Shown: positions 1-7,501 of the stretch, in pieces
How positions within the stretch are numbered: the first letter of the stretch is position 1
How the letters are laid out: every line of letters begins with the position of its first letter
Assembly (NCBI GenBank): GCA_902800245.1
Contig: CADCDY010000021.1
Location: 1-38,552, forward strand
Direction: 5' to 3'
Length of the DNA: 38,552 bases
Source of the DNA: an uncultured Prevotellaceae bacterium
GTDB lineage: Bacteria > Bacteroidota > Bacteroidia > Bacteroidales > Bacteroidaceae
Translations under genes and position numbers: made by a program
The notes under the pieces: generated by a model
The model's database searches: none
Told to the model about the DNA's origin: nothing
The model's input: only the letters and a program-made list of their open reading frames with translations

Positions 1-668
1 TTCTCATACGCATCATACACGCTGAATTCTGAAATAAGATTAGCTGGAATGGTGCCCAAATAATTATACAGGGCAAAGAGTGGAATCATCTCGTCTAAAT
101 CCAGAATACCACCTTCACCAGCTATACCACCAAACAATACGTGCATTAACGGATGTGTCGACATCGTGTTGTGAGTATAGGTGTATTCCATATCCAACTT
201 ACCTTTGTAATACTCCGTATTTTTGCTGGGATTGGAACCTGTCCAGGAATATACATTGCGAATCTCCTTAGATTTGTATTGACATACTATTTCAGAAAGA
301 TTGTCGCCATCATAACTGAAGGTGAAATTCTCGTTCACCATATCTACATCCAGGAATACCTCTCCAGTTTGAACTTTACCGTCTGTAATATGATAAGCAT
401 ACGTATCCGTTCCGCTATTATATGCATGAGAGATGTTGATATCGTCTCCAGAATATGAATAGTCAACCGTATTGTTCTCGGCAGGGCGACCATCGCTATC
501 CTCGGTAAATTGTATCTGACTAATTCTTTCTTGGTCGTCATAACTGAAAGTGGAAGTATAATGCCTTGTGCCAATTTCAATCTCCATACTGGCAATTCGT
601 TTACTCTGGGCAAGGCCGCTTACCGTTCCAACAAAAAACAATAATAATGATAGTAAAGTTTGTTTCAT
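1..668 (-). CDS. Exported DUF4595-like protein, 3' end cut by window edge
   Basis: Reading from an ATG at 668 on the minus strand, the frame stays open for 222 codons to the window edge, so the C-terminus is missing. It begins with a signal peptide (MKQTLLSLLLFFVGTVSGLAQ) followed by beta-rich sequence with repeated YDD/YDGDN-type strands, as in the DUF4595 family of Bacteroidales exported proteins (fold described as porin-like, function unknown). It is a paralogue of the divergent gene at 827: both carry a block of the form T-HPL-HALFG followed by DLDE and YLG-(I/L)P. A Bacteroidetes-type promoter lies directly upstream. Family assignment is by pattern and moderately sure. That it is a real exported protein is well supported by signal, promoter and paralogy. 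Confidence 0.8.
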   Translation of the reverse strand, partial: MKQTLLSLLLFFVGTVSGLAQSKRIASMEIEIGTRHYTSTFSYDDQERISQIQFTEDSDGRPAENNTVDYSYSGDDINISHAYNSGTDTYAYHITDGKVQTGEVFLDVDMVNENFTFSYDGDNLSEIVCQYKSKEIRNVYSWTGSNPSKNTEYYKGKLDMEYTYTHNTMSTHPLMHVLFGGIAGEGGILDLDEMIPLFALYNYLGTIPANLISEFSVYDAYE

Positions 669-708
669 AAATCTGTTCTCCTATGTTAGTAATACTTCAA
701 TGATGTTG

Positions 709-739
709 CAAAGGTAGTATAAAATTCCGATTCGACAAA
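709..739 (-). promoter_or_regulatory. Bacteroidetes-type promoter for the leftward DUF4595-like gene
   Basis: On the minus strand a -33 TTTG (739-736) is followed after 19 bp by a -7 TACCTTTG (716-709), the Bacteroidetes sigma-ABfr consensus. The predicted start is about 40 bases before the ATG at 668. Confidence 0.7.
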
Positions 740-754
740 AAAAAACCTGATTAA

Positions 755-786
755 TTTGGTTTTTTGTTCGATTATCATTACCTTTG
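755..786 (+). promoter_or_regulatory. Bacteroidetes-type promoter for the rightward DUF4595-like gene
   Basis: TTTG at 755-758, a 20-bp spacer and TACCTTTG at 779-786. It is arranged back-to-back with the promoter of the paralogue on the other strand, about 16 bp apart. Confidence 0.75.
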
Positions 787-826
787 CACCAATAACTAAG
801 GACAAAACAATTAAAGGACTATTATT

Positions 827-1699
827 ATGAAGAAATTCTACCTAATTGCATTATGCGCAGTCATCAGTTCTGTGGCTTATGCCCAGAGCGGTTCACTGTT
901 TGCCAACAAGAGGTTGGTGTCATTTACGGAGGAAAGTGGTAACTCAAAACGGAAGTATGTTATGGAATACGACGACCAAGGACGTATTCTTAAATATGCC
1001 TCTGAGGATGGCAACAGAGTTCACAACTATACTTATTATGGTGACGACGAAATACTTAACGACGACGGAGCAGAACCAATCACGTATAAACTATCTAATG
1101 GAAGACTGGTGTGGGCAACTATTTTCTTTGATTGCCATACTAATTGTGACATCATTTATGATGACAATAAATTGAAACAAATCGTTGACGGCATAGACGT
1201 AGGAGAATATTCAGAATACGTATGGGATGGCGACAATCCGACGGAATATACTTTCTATTCAAGGAAGGGTAACATTCTGTTCCAAGGCACCTATACGTTT
1301 AACAATATCTCGACCCATCCGCTGGTACACGCATTGTTTGGTCTTGGCGAATATTTTCCAGCGGATCTTGACGAGAAACTGGCTGTTTATCCCTATCTGG
1401 GTGAACTGCCGAAAGGACTTGTTGAGAATTTCTCTTTTACTGAAGATGGCGAAGGGCCTTATTCGTATAACTATACGTACGAACTAAATGACGAGGGTGA
1501 CGTGGTAAAGGTTACTGAGACTAAAAAATCTCGCACCACAATATATACGCTCGAATGGGAAAGTTCTGGTACCGGAATAGAAACTGTTAAGTCTGATTCC
1601 CCATCTGATGGTGTTTACTACAACCTCACCGGCCGCAAGACGGCCAGTCCCGCCAAAGGCGTATTCATCACAAATGGACGTAAAGTCGTGATTCGTTAA
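827..1699 (+). CDS. Exported DUF4595-like protein with C-terminal tag
   Basis: The 290-residue protein starts with a signal peptide (MKKFYLIALCAVISSVAYAQ). It continues with tyrosine- and aspartate-rich beta strands (EYDDQGRI, YTYYGDDEI, WDGDNPTEY) of the kind seen in DUF4595 proteins. The last 30 residues hold YYNLTGR, PAKGVFI and NGRKVVIR, a short tag shared with several other exported proteins in this window and resembling type IX secretion C-terminal signals. The middle block (HPLVHALFGLG) matches the divergent paralogue at 1-668. The start is supported by a good promoter about 40 bases upstream. The function is unknown; surface or outer-membrane location is inferred from the signal and tag. 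Confidence 0.85.
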   Translation: MKKFYLIALCAVISSVAYAQSGSLFANKRLVSFTEESGNSKRKYVMEYDDQGRILKYASEDGNRVHNYTYYGDDEILNDDGAEPITYKLSNGRLVWATIFFDCHTNCDIIYDDNKLKQIVDGIDVGEYSEYVWDGDNPTEYTFYSRKGNILFQGTYTFNNISTHPLVHALFGLGEYFPADLDEKLAVYPYLGELPKGLVENFSFTEDGEGPYSYNYTYELNDEGDVVKVTETKKSRTTIYTLEWESSGTGIETVKSDSPSDGVYYNLTGRKTASPAKGVFITNGRKVVIR

Positions 1700-2053
1700 A
1701 CCCTAAAAACGATGATGCTAGACGAAATCGTTAATTATCTTAAATATTTTCGGTTTTTCGCTCATCCCATTCACTATGTTGGTAAAAACTCGGAACATCC
1801 TTAGAGCAACCCCAGAGCAGAATGGGAGCAACCCTATGGTAAGGCTTTCGTAGGCTAAAATTATGCAAATGTTCGTCAATATCAGTATTTAGAGGCATCT
1901 TCAGAGATTCTTATAACCTCATCAGCCTACCACGTCAGGCATCAATTAGCGTCACAGTCTATCTGCACCGTCTTAACGGGGGTGAAAAAGTATTAATAAA
2001 TCCTTCGTTTTTTCAAGCTCTTTCTACAAAAGTTCCTTGATTTGTGCAAAGAT

Positions 2054-2487
2054 ACCCCTCACCCCTCACCGGAAACGCAGGAAACACCTTTATATAAAGG
2101 GCTTAAGGGTGGGTGAGGGGTATTCTTAGCCCCTCACTCACCTTTACCTCACCCCTCACTATGAAGTACAAGTTGTCAACTAAATTCGTTAAACTACAGT
2201 TGACTGGCAATCTCAATAATGCAAACTGTCAGTCCGTGCCCGACGGACTGGCAGTCCGCTCCTTGCGGAATCAGAGTTTGCTCCCTACGGAATAACGACG
2301 AGCAAGAAGCCGATTGCCTGTGAGCAAGAAGTAACTGTCCGTTAGCTTCCTTTGCGTTCCTTGTTGGTTTCGATGAGGTGAGTGAGGGGTCAGTGAGGGG
2401 TGAGTGAGGGGTCAAGCCTACCCCTCACTGGTTCTCATCCCCTTTCTGCAAAGGCTTTCCCAAAGATTTGAGTGAGGGGTGAGGGGT
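2054..2487. repeat. GTGAGGGG repeat cluster with 7- and 11-bp periods
   Basis: CCCCTCA occurs as a 7-bp tandem pair at 2055-2070 and again around 2130-2159 and 2421-2429. The reverse orientation GTGAGGG(G) occurs at 2113-2120 and 2471-2487 (7-bp period). Three 11-bp units of the form AGTGAGGGGT[C/G] lie head to tail at 2381-2391, 2392-2402 and 2403-2413. Because both orientations are present, several long-range hairpins are possible. No coding function is seen. Confidence 0.7.
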
Positions 2488-2743
2488 TGTTACACGATAG
2501 TCAACCAAAATCAGAAACATCACAGACAGTCAACTCTCATGTTTGACACCGCTAAACTTCGAGTTTACCGGCACTAAAATGCAATACTCCGAAAGAAATT
2601 TTGAATAGTCCAAGAGTATTTTCGATTACTCCCGAAAGTATTGCCCGATACCTTCCCTGTTAACCGCCACGGGCACATGCCCTGTTTTTCCTTCTTCTTG
2701 AAACTTTTTTCCCTTTTCCGCATTGTATTCCAATAATTTTGTG

Positions 2744-2751
2744 TACCTTTG
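2744..2751 (+). promoter_or_regulatory. Promoter -7 element for the 2771 gene
   Basis: TACCTTTG at 2744-2751. The -33 side is weak (ATTG at 2722-2725, 18-bp spacer). The element rules out the upstream in-frame ATG at 2723 and makes the ATG at 2771 the best start. Confidence 0.6.
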
Positions 2752-2770
2752 CATGTCAATAAGAACTGAA

Positions 2771-3226
2771 ATGACAAAGGAACAGCGGACATCAGACGAT
2801 TATTATAAGGAAAGCAAGCGCCTCCGTGCGGAAGTGCTTACAATGGCTGAAGACCTGAAAGGACAACCTTTGCGTTTCGTCATCACCAATGGTATTACGA
2901 TGAATGTTGAGGTCACGAAGTCAGATCTGAAAACTATCGTTAGCAAGGCTTCCCGCGATAACAAATTTAATGCTATTAAGAATGCCCTGGCAAAAGACAT
3001 CCGAGGTTTCCTTGAGAAAGGACAATATTTGGGTTGGCGCTCGGTGACAGAAGGAAAGCATGGTGAAAGTGCTTACTTTGCTTATTTCGATAGGGAGATA
3101 GGGGTGCGGGCGGTACTTGCTATGCGGAAGATGAAGAATGGTGGTCCTTACAAGCCTTATGCGTTCATTGACGAATACGGTTTCTCCGCTACCGAAGAAT
3201 TGCTACAAAAAGGAAATCCGCTTTAA
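2771..3226 (+). CDS. Hypothetical protein, possibly PBECR/LPD-like nuclease-type domain
   Basis: A 151-residue soluble protein starting MTKEQRTSDDYYKESKRL, with no signal peptide. The ATG at 2771 is chosen because the TACCTTTG promoter lies just upstream and transcription would begin after the earlier ATGs at 2723 and about 2753. The C-terminal half (ALAKDIRGFLEKGQYLGW, KHGESAYFAYFDREIGVRAV) resembles in layout the small phage- and polyvalent-protein-associated domains of the Barnase/EndoU/ColicinE5/RelE-like group. There, an 'LPEIIKNSKYIGW...YFAYY...' pattern is common. This is a pattern resemblance only; no catalytic residues can be confirmed. The gene stands alone between repeat-rich segments, which suggests accessory DNA. 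Confidence 0.65.
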   Translation: MTKEQRTSDDYYKESKRLRAEVLTMAEDLKGQPLRFVITNGITMNVEVTKSDLKTIVSKASRDNKFNAIKNALAKDIRGFLEKGQYLGWRSVTEGKHGESAYFAYFDREIGVRAVLAMRKMKNGGPYKPYAFIDEYGFSATEELLQKGNPL

Positions 3227-3233
3227 TGGCCTT

Positions 3234-3321
3234 GCTTGCCGGACCAACCGGGGCTATCCATCTGAAGCGGAGTTAAAAGTGCTTCTATTTTAATAAGTCG
3301 CTTGCCGGACCAACCGGGGCT
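3234..3321 (+). repeat. 22-bp direct repeat pair containing CCGG-accaa-CCGG
   Basis: Two identical 22-bp copies lie at 3234-3255 and 3300-3321, 66 bp apart. Each carries a CCGG(5)CCGG core (TTGCCGGACCAACCGGGG). A partial third copy (ACCAACCGG) occurs near 3467-3475. They fall in the non-coding gap after the 2771 gene. Confidence 0.75.
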
Positions 3322-3421
3322 CTTACCCTAAATAGGTTCCTTTCACGCTGCAAAGATAGGTAATATTTCTGAGATTTCCAAGATTTTTCGTATATTTCTT
3401 CATTTTCTGCAAAATAATCAC

Positions 3422-3579
3422 TAATTTTGCATCCCAGTTATTGCATCAAGAGTGGCACAAGTGCCCACCAACCGGCCTAAGGCGCTTCGCTCTGCGAAGA
3501 ACCATTTTTAAATGAATTGGATCGTTGGCAGCGGTGGTAAAGCGATGCGAGTGAATGTTTAATCCACTAAAAATAAACG
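3422..3579 (+). promoter_or_regulatory. Putative promoter and structured 5' leader of the 3580 gene
   Basis: A -7-like TAATTTTG lies at 3422-3429, with no good -33. The roughly 140-nt leader that would follow holds a GGCAC-aa-GTGCC hairpin (3454-3465) and a CTTCGC-tct-GCGAAG hairpin (3485-3499), then open sequence up to the ATG. Such a long leader is unusual among the other promoters here, most of which lie within 50-100 bases of their gene. Function is inferred. Confidence 0.4.
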
Positions 3580-4014
3580 ATGATGGAAATCAAGAAGATT
3601 GAGAAAAGTGACTTTGTGATGTTCCCACGTATGCAGCATCGTGGGCTCCAGTTCAGACATGTAGAGCGTGATGCCTATCGCGCTGAGTTGCGCCATGTGG
3701 AGGGGCATGGTGACTATTGGCTTTTACACCAACAGTCAAAACCGCACGTTGTGGCCCACGTCCAGTTACCCAAGACGGAGGCCGAGTTCGACAACATCCT
3801 TGGCTTCTGCCTGGGGCAGAACCATTGGTGTGAATACATCGAGGGTGACCTCTCCTTCCTCTGCGTCATTGCAGGCTTCAACGCTGAAGAGCTAACGCCC
3901 AAGTACCCAGACTTCATCAGTGAAAGAGTTTACGCCCTCAGCGATGCCACCCGTTGGTGGCATGAGTATGGGAAGGGAAAGGAAAACACAAGCCAGGGGA
4001 AAAGCCTGGAATGA
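3580..4014 (+). CDS. Hypothetical protein, 144 aa
   Basis: A soluble protein (MMEIKKIEKSDFVMF...) rich in histidine, tryptophan and aromatic residues (HVEGHGDYWLLHQ, GQNHWCEYIEGDLSF, ATRWWHEYGKG). It has no signal peptide or membrane segment. I do not recognise the family. The GKGKENTSQGKSLE tail is low-complexity and its last codons form a small CCAGG/CCTGG hairpin. The second codon is also ATG, so the start could be 3580 or 3583. Codon composition looks coding, and a putative promoter with a long leader precedes it. It stands alone in repeat-rich accessory DNA left of the defence island. Confidence 0.65.
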   Translation: MMEIKKIEKSDFVMFPRMQHRGLQFRHVERDAYRAELRHVEGHGDYWLLHQQSKPHVVAHVQLPKTEAEFDNILGFCLGQNHWCEYIEGDLSFLCVIAGFNAEELTPKYPDFISERVYALSDATRWWHEYGKGKENTSQGKSLE

Positions 4015-4078
4015 TTTTCTAATTAATAGCTTTACCTCGATGATATTGATTATCTTAATATTATCATCACCTCTTGCT

Positions 4079-4162
4079 GTAAAACAAGTTGTTTTACTAT
4101 CGCAGAAGCCGAACTTCTCGATTTATAAGTGCCGTTTATTATTGTAAAACAACTTGTTTTAC
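4079..4162. repeat. Pair of 19-bp quasi-palindromes
   Basis: GTAAAACAAGTTGTTTTAC at 4079-4097 and GTAAAACAACTTGTTTTAC at 4144-4162. Each is a 9-bp inverted repeat around a single central base, and the two copies are exact reverse complements of each other, 65 bp apart. They could be protein-binding or recombination sites, or foldback elements. No gene is encoded between them. Confidence 0.7.
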
Positions 4163-4415
4163 TTTAAGCAGACTGTTCTCTTTCTTACGAAACAATGATT
4201 ATTTAGCCTGATGCATCATGTATAATATATGATAATGAATGATAGTAACTATTTCAATATCATTCACATAAAGTATTGAATATAAGCCAATTACAAAGGA
4301 AATGATATTAAGCATTTTTTACTAAAATAAATTATAACATGTCATCAACTCGTGCCAAAGGCGTAGTGTAGGCGTAGGATAGACAGGCAAGTTGCGTCGG
4401 AGATGACAGGCACTT

Positions 4416-4501
4416 GGCATACTCTAGCCATACTCAAACTATATGCTTAGAGTATGGCAAGAAGCAGCTTAAAAGCAGGCTAGAGTATGGGTAAAGTATC
4501 G
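4416..4501. repeat. 11-bp-period AGAGTATGG repeats, left flank of defence island
   Basis: GGCATACTCTA-GCCATACTCAA at 4416-4437 is an inverted 11-bp tandem pair. A single TTAGAGTATGGC lies around 4447-4458. A direct pair TAGAGTATGGG-TAAAGTATCGA begins at 4481. The same words recur on the far side of the island at 13531-13551. Confidence 0.7.
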
Positions 4502-4539
4502 AATTCCGATAAGGGGTCTATAAAAAGATGTTAAATCTG

Positions 4540-4570
4540 TTTGTATTTCAAATATTTTTGTTTAATTTTG
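4540..4570 (+). promoter_or_regulatory. Promoter of the first defence operon
   Basis: TTTG at 4540-4543, a 19-bp spacer and TAATTTTG at 4563-4570. Transcription would start near 4577, so the coding start must be the ATG at 4598 and not the in-frame TTG at 4541. Confidence 0.7.
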
Positions 4571-4597
4571 CAAGGTAATGTGTACACAACTATAGAT

Positions 4598-5677
4598 ATG
4601 GACGGATTTAAAAATATAGAAATCAAGAATTTCAGGGGTATCGACCATCTGAAGATAGATGATTTTTCGCGTGTCAACGTGTTCTTGGGACAGAACAGTT
4701 CTGGTAAAAGCACAATATTGGAAGCAATCCTGCTTCTTTTAGGTATGTCCAGCCCTGATCTTCCACAAACCCTCAATAAAATAAGGTCTCGCAATAATTT
4801 TAGTGGGGTTGGGGATGTACGTTACATGTTTAACAATCTGGTACTTTCTCTTTCTCCAGAGATAAGCGCAGAATTTGCAGATGATGTAAAACGTCACCTC
4901 AAACTAAATCTGTCGTATGTGTTCAACGAAAATGAGGATATAGCCCGAGAAAATGCCCCCCTTGCAATTTCTGATACCACAGCCTATATCAATACGTTGG
5001 AGATGCTCTTCGATATAGTTGAAAAGAAAGTGAAGAATAGTTATCGTAGTTCCTTAACCTTTAATCAAGGAGGGGCAATAACCGGCAGGAAATTGGCCGA
5101 TGGCTATATTGAAAAAGTGTTTGTCAGTCTTATAACTGCAGATTTGCTGGCAGGAAGTCTTGTAAACGACCTGTCTGAACTTTTCAAGCGCAAGCAAAAA
5201 GACCTGATTGTGGAGCGTTTAGCAAATTTTGATAAGAACATAAACACCATTGATATTTTAAATAATGATGTGTATATCGGTTTTGAAGGTATCAATGAGA
5301 TGTTGCCACTTGGCATGTCTGGCGATGGTCTTCGCAGATTCCTTAACATAGTGGCCAGTTCAGCCAATCCAATGACGAACATTATTCTGATAGACGAAAT
5401 TGACAACGGACTGCATTATTCTGCTTACAAGAAATTGTGGGAAGCTATCTTTGCCATGGCAACGACAACGAATAAGCAGGTCTTCGTGACGACTCATAGT
5501 AAGGAAACGCTTTATAAGCTCAATGAAATGTTGGAAGAAAATTCCGACTATCAGAAAGAATTGAGGCTATATACCATTGAGAAGACTTTAAAGAAGGGAA
5601 TTCAGGCTTATAAGTTGACCTACGATGGTCTGCAAGAAGCATGCTCAAACGATATTGAATTAAGAAGCATAGTGTGA
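4598..5677 (+). CDS. AAA/ABC-type P-loop ATPase of a TOPRIM-coupled defence pair
   Basis: A 359-residue cytoplasmic ATPase starting MDGFKNIEIKNFRGI. The NFRG strand and Walker A GQNSSGKST (residues 31-39) are typical of OLD/RecF/AbiEii-like 'AAA_21/AAA_15' ATPases. An ABC-type signature-like segment, LGMSGDGLRRF, lies near residues 238-248. Walker B NIILIDEIDNGLH (D266/E267) and the H-switch VTTHSKE follow. The stop codon overlaps the next start (TGATG), implying translational coupling to a TOPRIM protein. That arrangement resembles a split OLD nuclease or the AriA-AriB (PARIS) pair. A role in anti-phage defence is inferred from family and context. The start at 4598 is fixed by the promoter at 4540-4570. 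Confidence 0.88.
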   Translation: MDGFKNIEIKNFRGIDHLKIDDFSRVNVFLGQNSSGKSTILEAILLLLGMSSPDLPQTLNKIRSRNNFSGVGDVRYMFNNLVLSLSPEISAEFADDVKRHLKLNLSYVFNENEDIARENAPLAISDTTAYINTLEMLFDIVEKKVKNSYRSSLTFNQGGAITGRKLADGYIEKVFVSLITADLLAGSLVNDLSELFKRKQKDLIVERLANFDKNINTIDILNNDVYIGFEGINEMLPLGMSGDGLRRFLNIVASSANPMTNIILIDEIDNGLHYSAYKKLWEAIFAMATTTNKQVFVTTHSKETLYKLNEMLEENSDYQKELRLYTIEKTLKKGIQAYKLTYDGLQEACSNDIELRSIV

Positions 5678-6285
5678 TGAAAGGACTATATACGATCTAT
5701 GTTGAAGGAATCGCAGATGTGAGATTTCTCAGTCAATACATTCATCATCTGTTTGGCGTTATAGTTCCTGAAGAGAGAATTGTAAAGTTGGACGGATGGA
5801 CAAATTTGAAGGGTACAACATGGCAGCAGAGAATGAGAGCCATAACGGACAAAGGTGGTACCAATATTGTCATTATAGACGCAGATAATGATATTGAAGC
5901 CCGACGTTCTGATGTATTGTTATGGAAAGAGGAAAATGCTCTGGAATTTGAGTTGTTCCTTTTGCCCAACAACAAAGATGCAGGTGCATTAGAAGACTTG
6001 TTAGAAAGGATTGTCAATCCAAACAACCGCCCCATTCTTGATTGTTGGGAGAATTACGAGCAAGAATTGGTTCAGCTTGACATCCCAGGTAGAACACCCC
6101 CGCCTCTGACAACTCCTGCCAAGAAAACAAAAATATACGGTTATCTTGAAGCGATGCTCAAACCGAGCCAAAAAGAGTTGATAAAAGAGGTAAACCGCAA
6201 TTACGAGAACACCCAGCACTGGAATCTGGAAGCAGAGTATCTTGGGCAGTTGAAAGAGTTTTTGGAGAAATTCATGTCGCATTAA
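5677..6285 (+). CDS. TOPRIM-fold protein (DUF3226/DUF4435-like), partner of the ATPase
   Basis: A 202-residue protein starting MKGLYTIYVEG at the ATG that overlaps the ATPase stop. TOPRIM hallmarks are visible: an acidic residue in YVEG (E10) and the D-x-D strand VIIDADND (D68, D70). The block FLLPNNKDAGALEDLL (residues 94-109) matches the 'PDN...GmLEdfl' segment typical of DUF3226. In OLD and PARIS systems the TOPRIM part is the nuclease or effector, released or activated by the ATPase. The same division of labour is inferred here. DUF3226 is preferred over DUF4435 because of the PNN-GALED block, but both are remote TOPRIM relatives. Confidence 0.82.
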   Translation: MKGLYTIYVEGIADVRFLSQYIHHLFGVIVPEERIVKLDGWTNLKGTTWQQRMRAITDKGGTNIVIIDADNDIEARRSDVLLWKEENALEFELFLLPNNKDAGALEDLLERIVNPNNRPILDCWENYEQELVQLDIPGRTPPPLTTPAKKTKIYGYLEAMLKPSQKELIKEVNRNYENTQHWNLEAEYLGQLKEFLEKFMSH

Positions 6286-6321
6286 CATATTGTTAAATGG
6301 ATTATTACGAAGCTATATAAT

Positions 6322-7488
6322 ATGCCTAAATCTATCATAGTTTATAAAGTATTTCTTGCTTCTCCTGGAGATGTAAAAGAAGAAAGGGCAGAAGTGAAGA
6401 AGGTCGTGGAACTATTCAATCAAATAAACTCAAAAAACGGCATAAAATTAGAGTTGGTTTGTTGGGAAGATAGTACATCTCCTGCATTTGGAGAATATCC
6501 TCAAGAAGTGGTTAGTTCTCAGATAGGTGATGACTATGATATTTTCATAGGTATCTTATGGGCAAGATTTGGGACGCCGACTCCCCATTTTGGATCTGGC
6601 ACCGAGGAAGAGTTCAATGGAGCATATAGGCGGTTGCAGTGTGGTGACAAGCTAGAAATAATGATATACCTTAAAGATGATAGTATATCTCCATCACAAA
6701 TAGATCCCGTGCAACTTGGAAGGGTTAAAGATTTTATTTCAAAGTTGCCTGATTTAGGCGGGTATTATTTCTCCTTTAAATCTAAAGAAGAATTTCACGA
6801 TTTGCTTTTAAAGCATCTAAAAGAATCTGTTGATCGCTTAGAACAAGAAAATAATACCCCATCAGTTATAAACTCAATTGTGGAGCTCCGTCAAAAAGAG
6901 CATCCGCTGGAGTGTACTGTTCAAACAGATAATTGGGGCTTTTTTGAATATGAAGATTTCATACTGCAAAAAACTCAAGATGTCATTGCAAGCATCAATC
7001 AAATGACAAGTTTGACAGAAAGATTCAATGGCGATATCAATATGCATACGCAGGAATTCCTGTACTTGCAGAAAAATCCAAATAGAATGTACGCAAAAAG
7101 CATTTGCATAAACACAGCGCGAGATATGAATAGGTATGCCAAAGACATTGATGTAGCTAACAAATCTTGGTTTACCGGTCTTGGAAAAATGCAGGGTGGC
7201 GTCAGAAATATGTTAGAGATATCGGAAGGTCTCACATCTAATAGCGATTGGGAAGGCTTGGTTGATAGTTTACACTATTTGTCTGGCGAAATGGGGAAAA
7301 CGTATAGTGCAATTCGACAATTATATACAGCGGTTAATAGTATTCCTAAGATATCGCAACCTTTGAATATCGCTCGGCAAAACGTATGCAAGACGTTAAA
7401 GGATATTCTAACGAATGTAGAAACTGGAAGAGACTACTGTGAAGAGACAATAAGTACTATTGAGAACAAAATACATCCGATAGTGTAA
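6322..7488 (+). CDS. DUF4062-like (TIR-related fold) protein with C-terminal helical region
   Basis: A 388-residue cytoplasmic protein. The N-terminal ~165 residues (KVFLASPGDVKEERAEV, a YDIFIGILWARFGTPT strand near residue 75, GTEEEFNGAYRR, IMIYLKDD) match DUF4062-type domains, a TIR-like sensor or effector domain common in defence and STAND proteins. The remaining ~220 residues are mostly helical with no motif I recognise; there is no NTPase P-loop, so it is not a full STAND ATPase. It lies 36 bp after the TOPRIM gene and 13 bp before the HNH gene on the same strand, so it is probably in the same operon. An effector or NAD-related activity is only a possibility, since no catalytic residue can be assigned. 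Confidence 0.75.
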   Translation: MPKSIIVYKVFLASPGDVKEERAEVKKVVELFNQINSKNGIKLELVCWEDSTSPAFGEYPQEVVSSQIGDDYDIFIGILWARFGTPTPHFGSGTEEEFNGAYRRLQCGDKLEIMIYLKDDSISPSQIDPVQLGRVKDFISKLPDLGGYYFSFKSKEEFHDLLLKHLKESVDRLEQENNTPSVINSIVELRQKEHPLECTVQTDNWGFFEYEDFILQKTQDVIASINQMTSLTERFNGDINMHTQEFLYLQKNPNRMYAKSICINTARDMNRYAKDIDVANKSWFTGLGKMQGGVRNMLEISEGLTSNSDWEGLVDSLHYLSGEMGKTYSAIRQLYTAVNSIPKISQPLNIARQNVCKTLKDILTNVETGRDYCEETISTIENKIHPIV

Positions 7489-7501
7489 ATAATAGAGCTA
7501 T

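Larger units (their letters stand above)
1700..2770. other. Non-coding, repeat-rich stretch
   Basis: No convincing gene lies between the DUF4595-like gene and the small gene at 2771. The stretch holds inverted and direct copies of a CCCCTCAC/GTGAGGGG word between 2054 and 2487. It also holds a hairpin with an 8-bp stem and 5-base loop at 2230-2250 (CAGTCCGT/ACGGACTG) and a short GGGCA/TGCCC hairpin followed by T5 at 2671-2689. The short open frames here are not supported by composition, promoter or start context. Confidence 0.6.
4015..4597. other. AT-rich non-coding stretch before the defence island
   Basis: No gene is supported here. The stretch contains two 19-bp quasi-palindromes (4079-4162), an AT-rich segment around 4200-4340, the AGAGTATGG repeat cluster (4416-4501) and the promoter of the first defence operon (4540-4570). 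Confidence 0.6.

Noticed and set aside
2113-2295. 60-codon open frame
   Set aside because: It runs through the GTGAGGGG repeats and a hairpin, with no promoter or family support.
2054-4162. CRISPR array
   Set aside because: The repeats here are short, irregularly spaced and in both orientations, with no unique equal-length spacers and no cas genes.
4541-4597. TTG-initiated extension of the ATPase
   Set aside because: It overlaps the promoter elements at 4540-4570, so it cannot be translated from that transcript. The ATG at 4598 gives the family-typical N-terminus.
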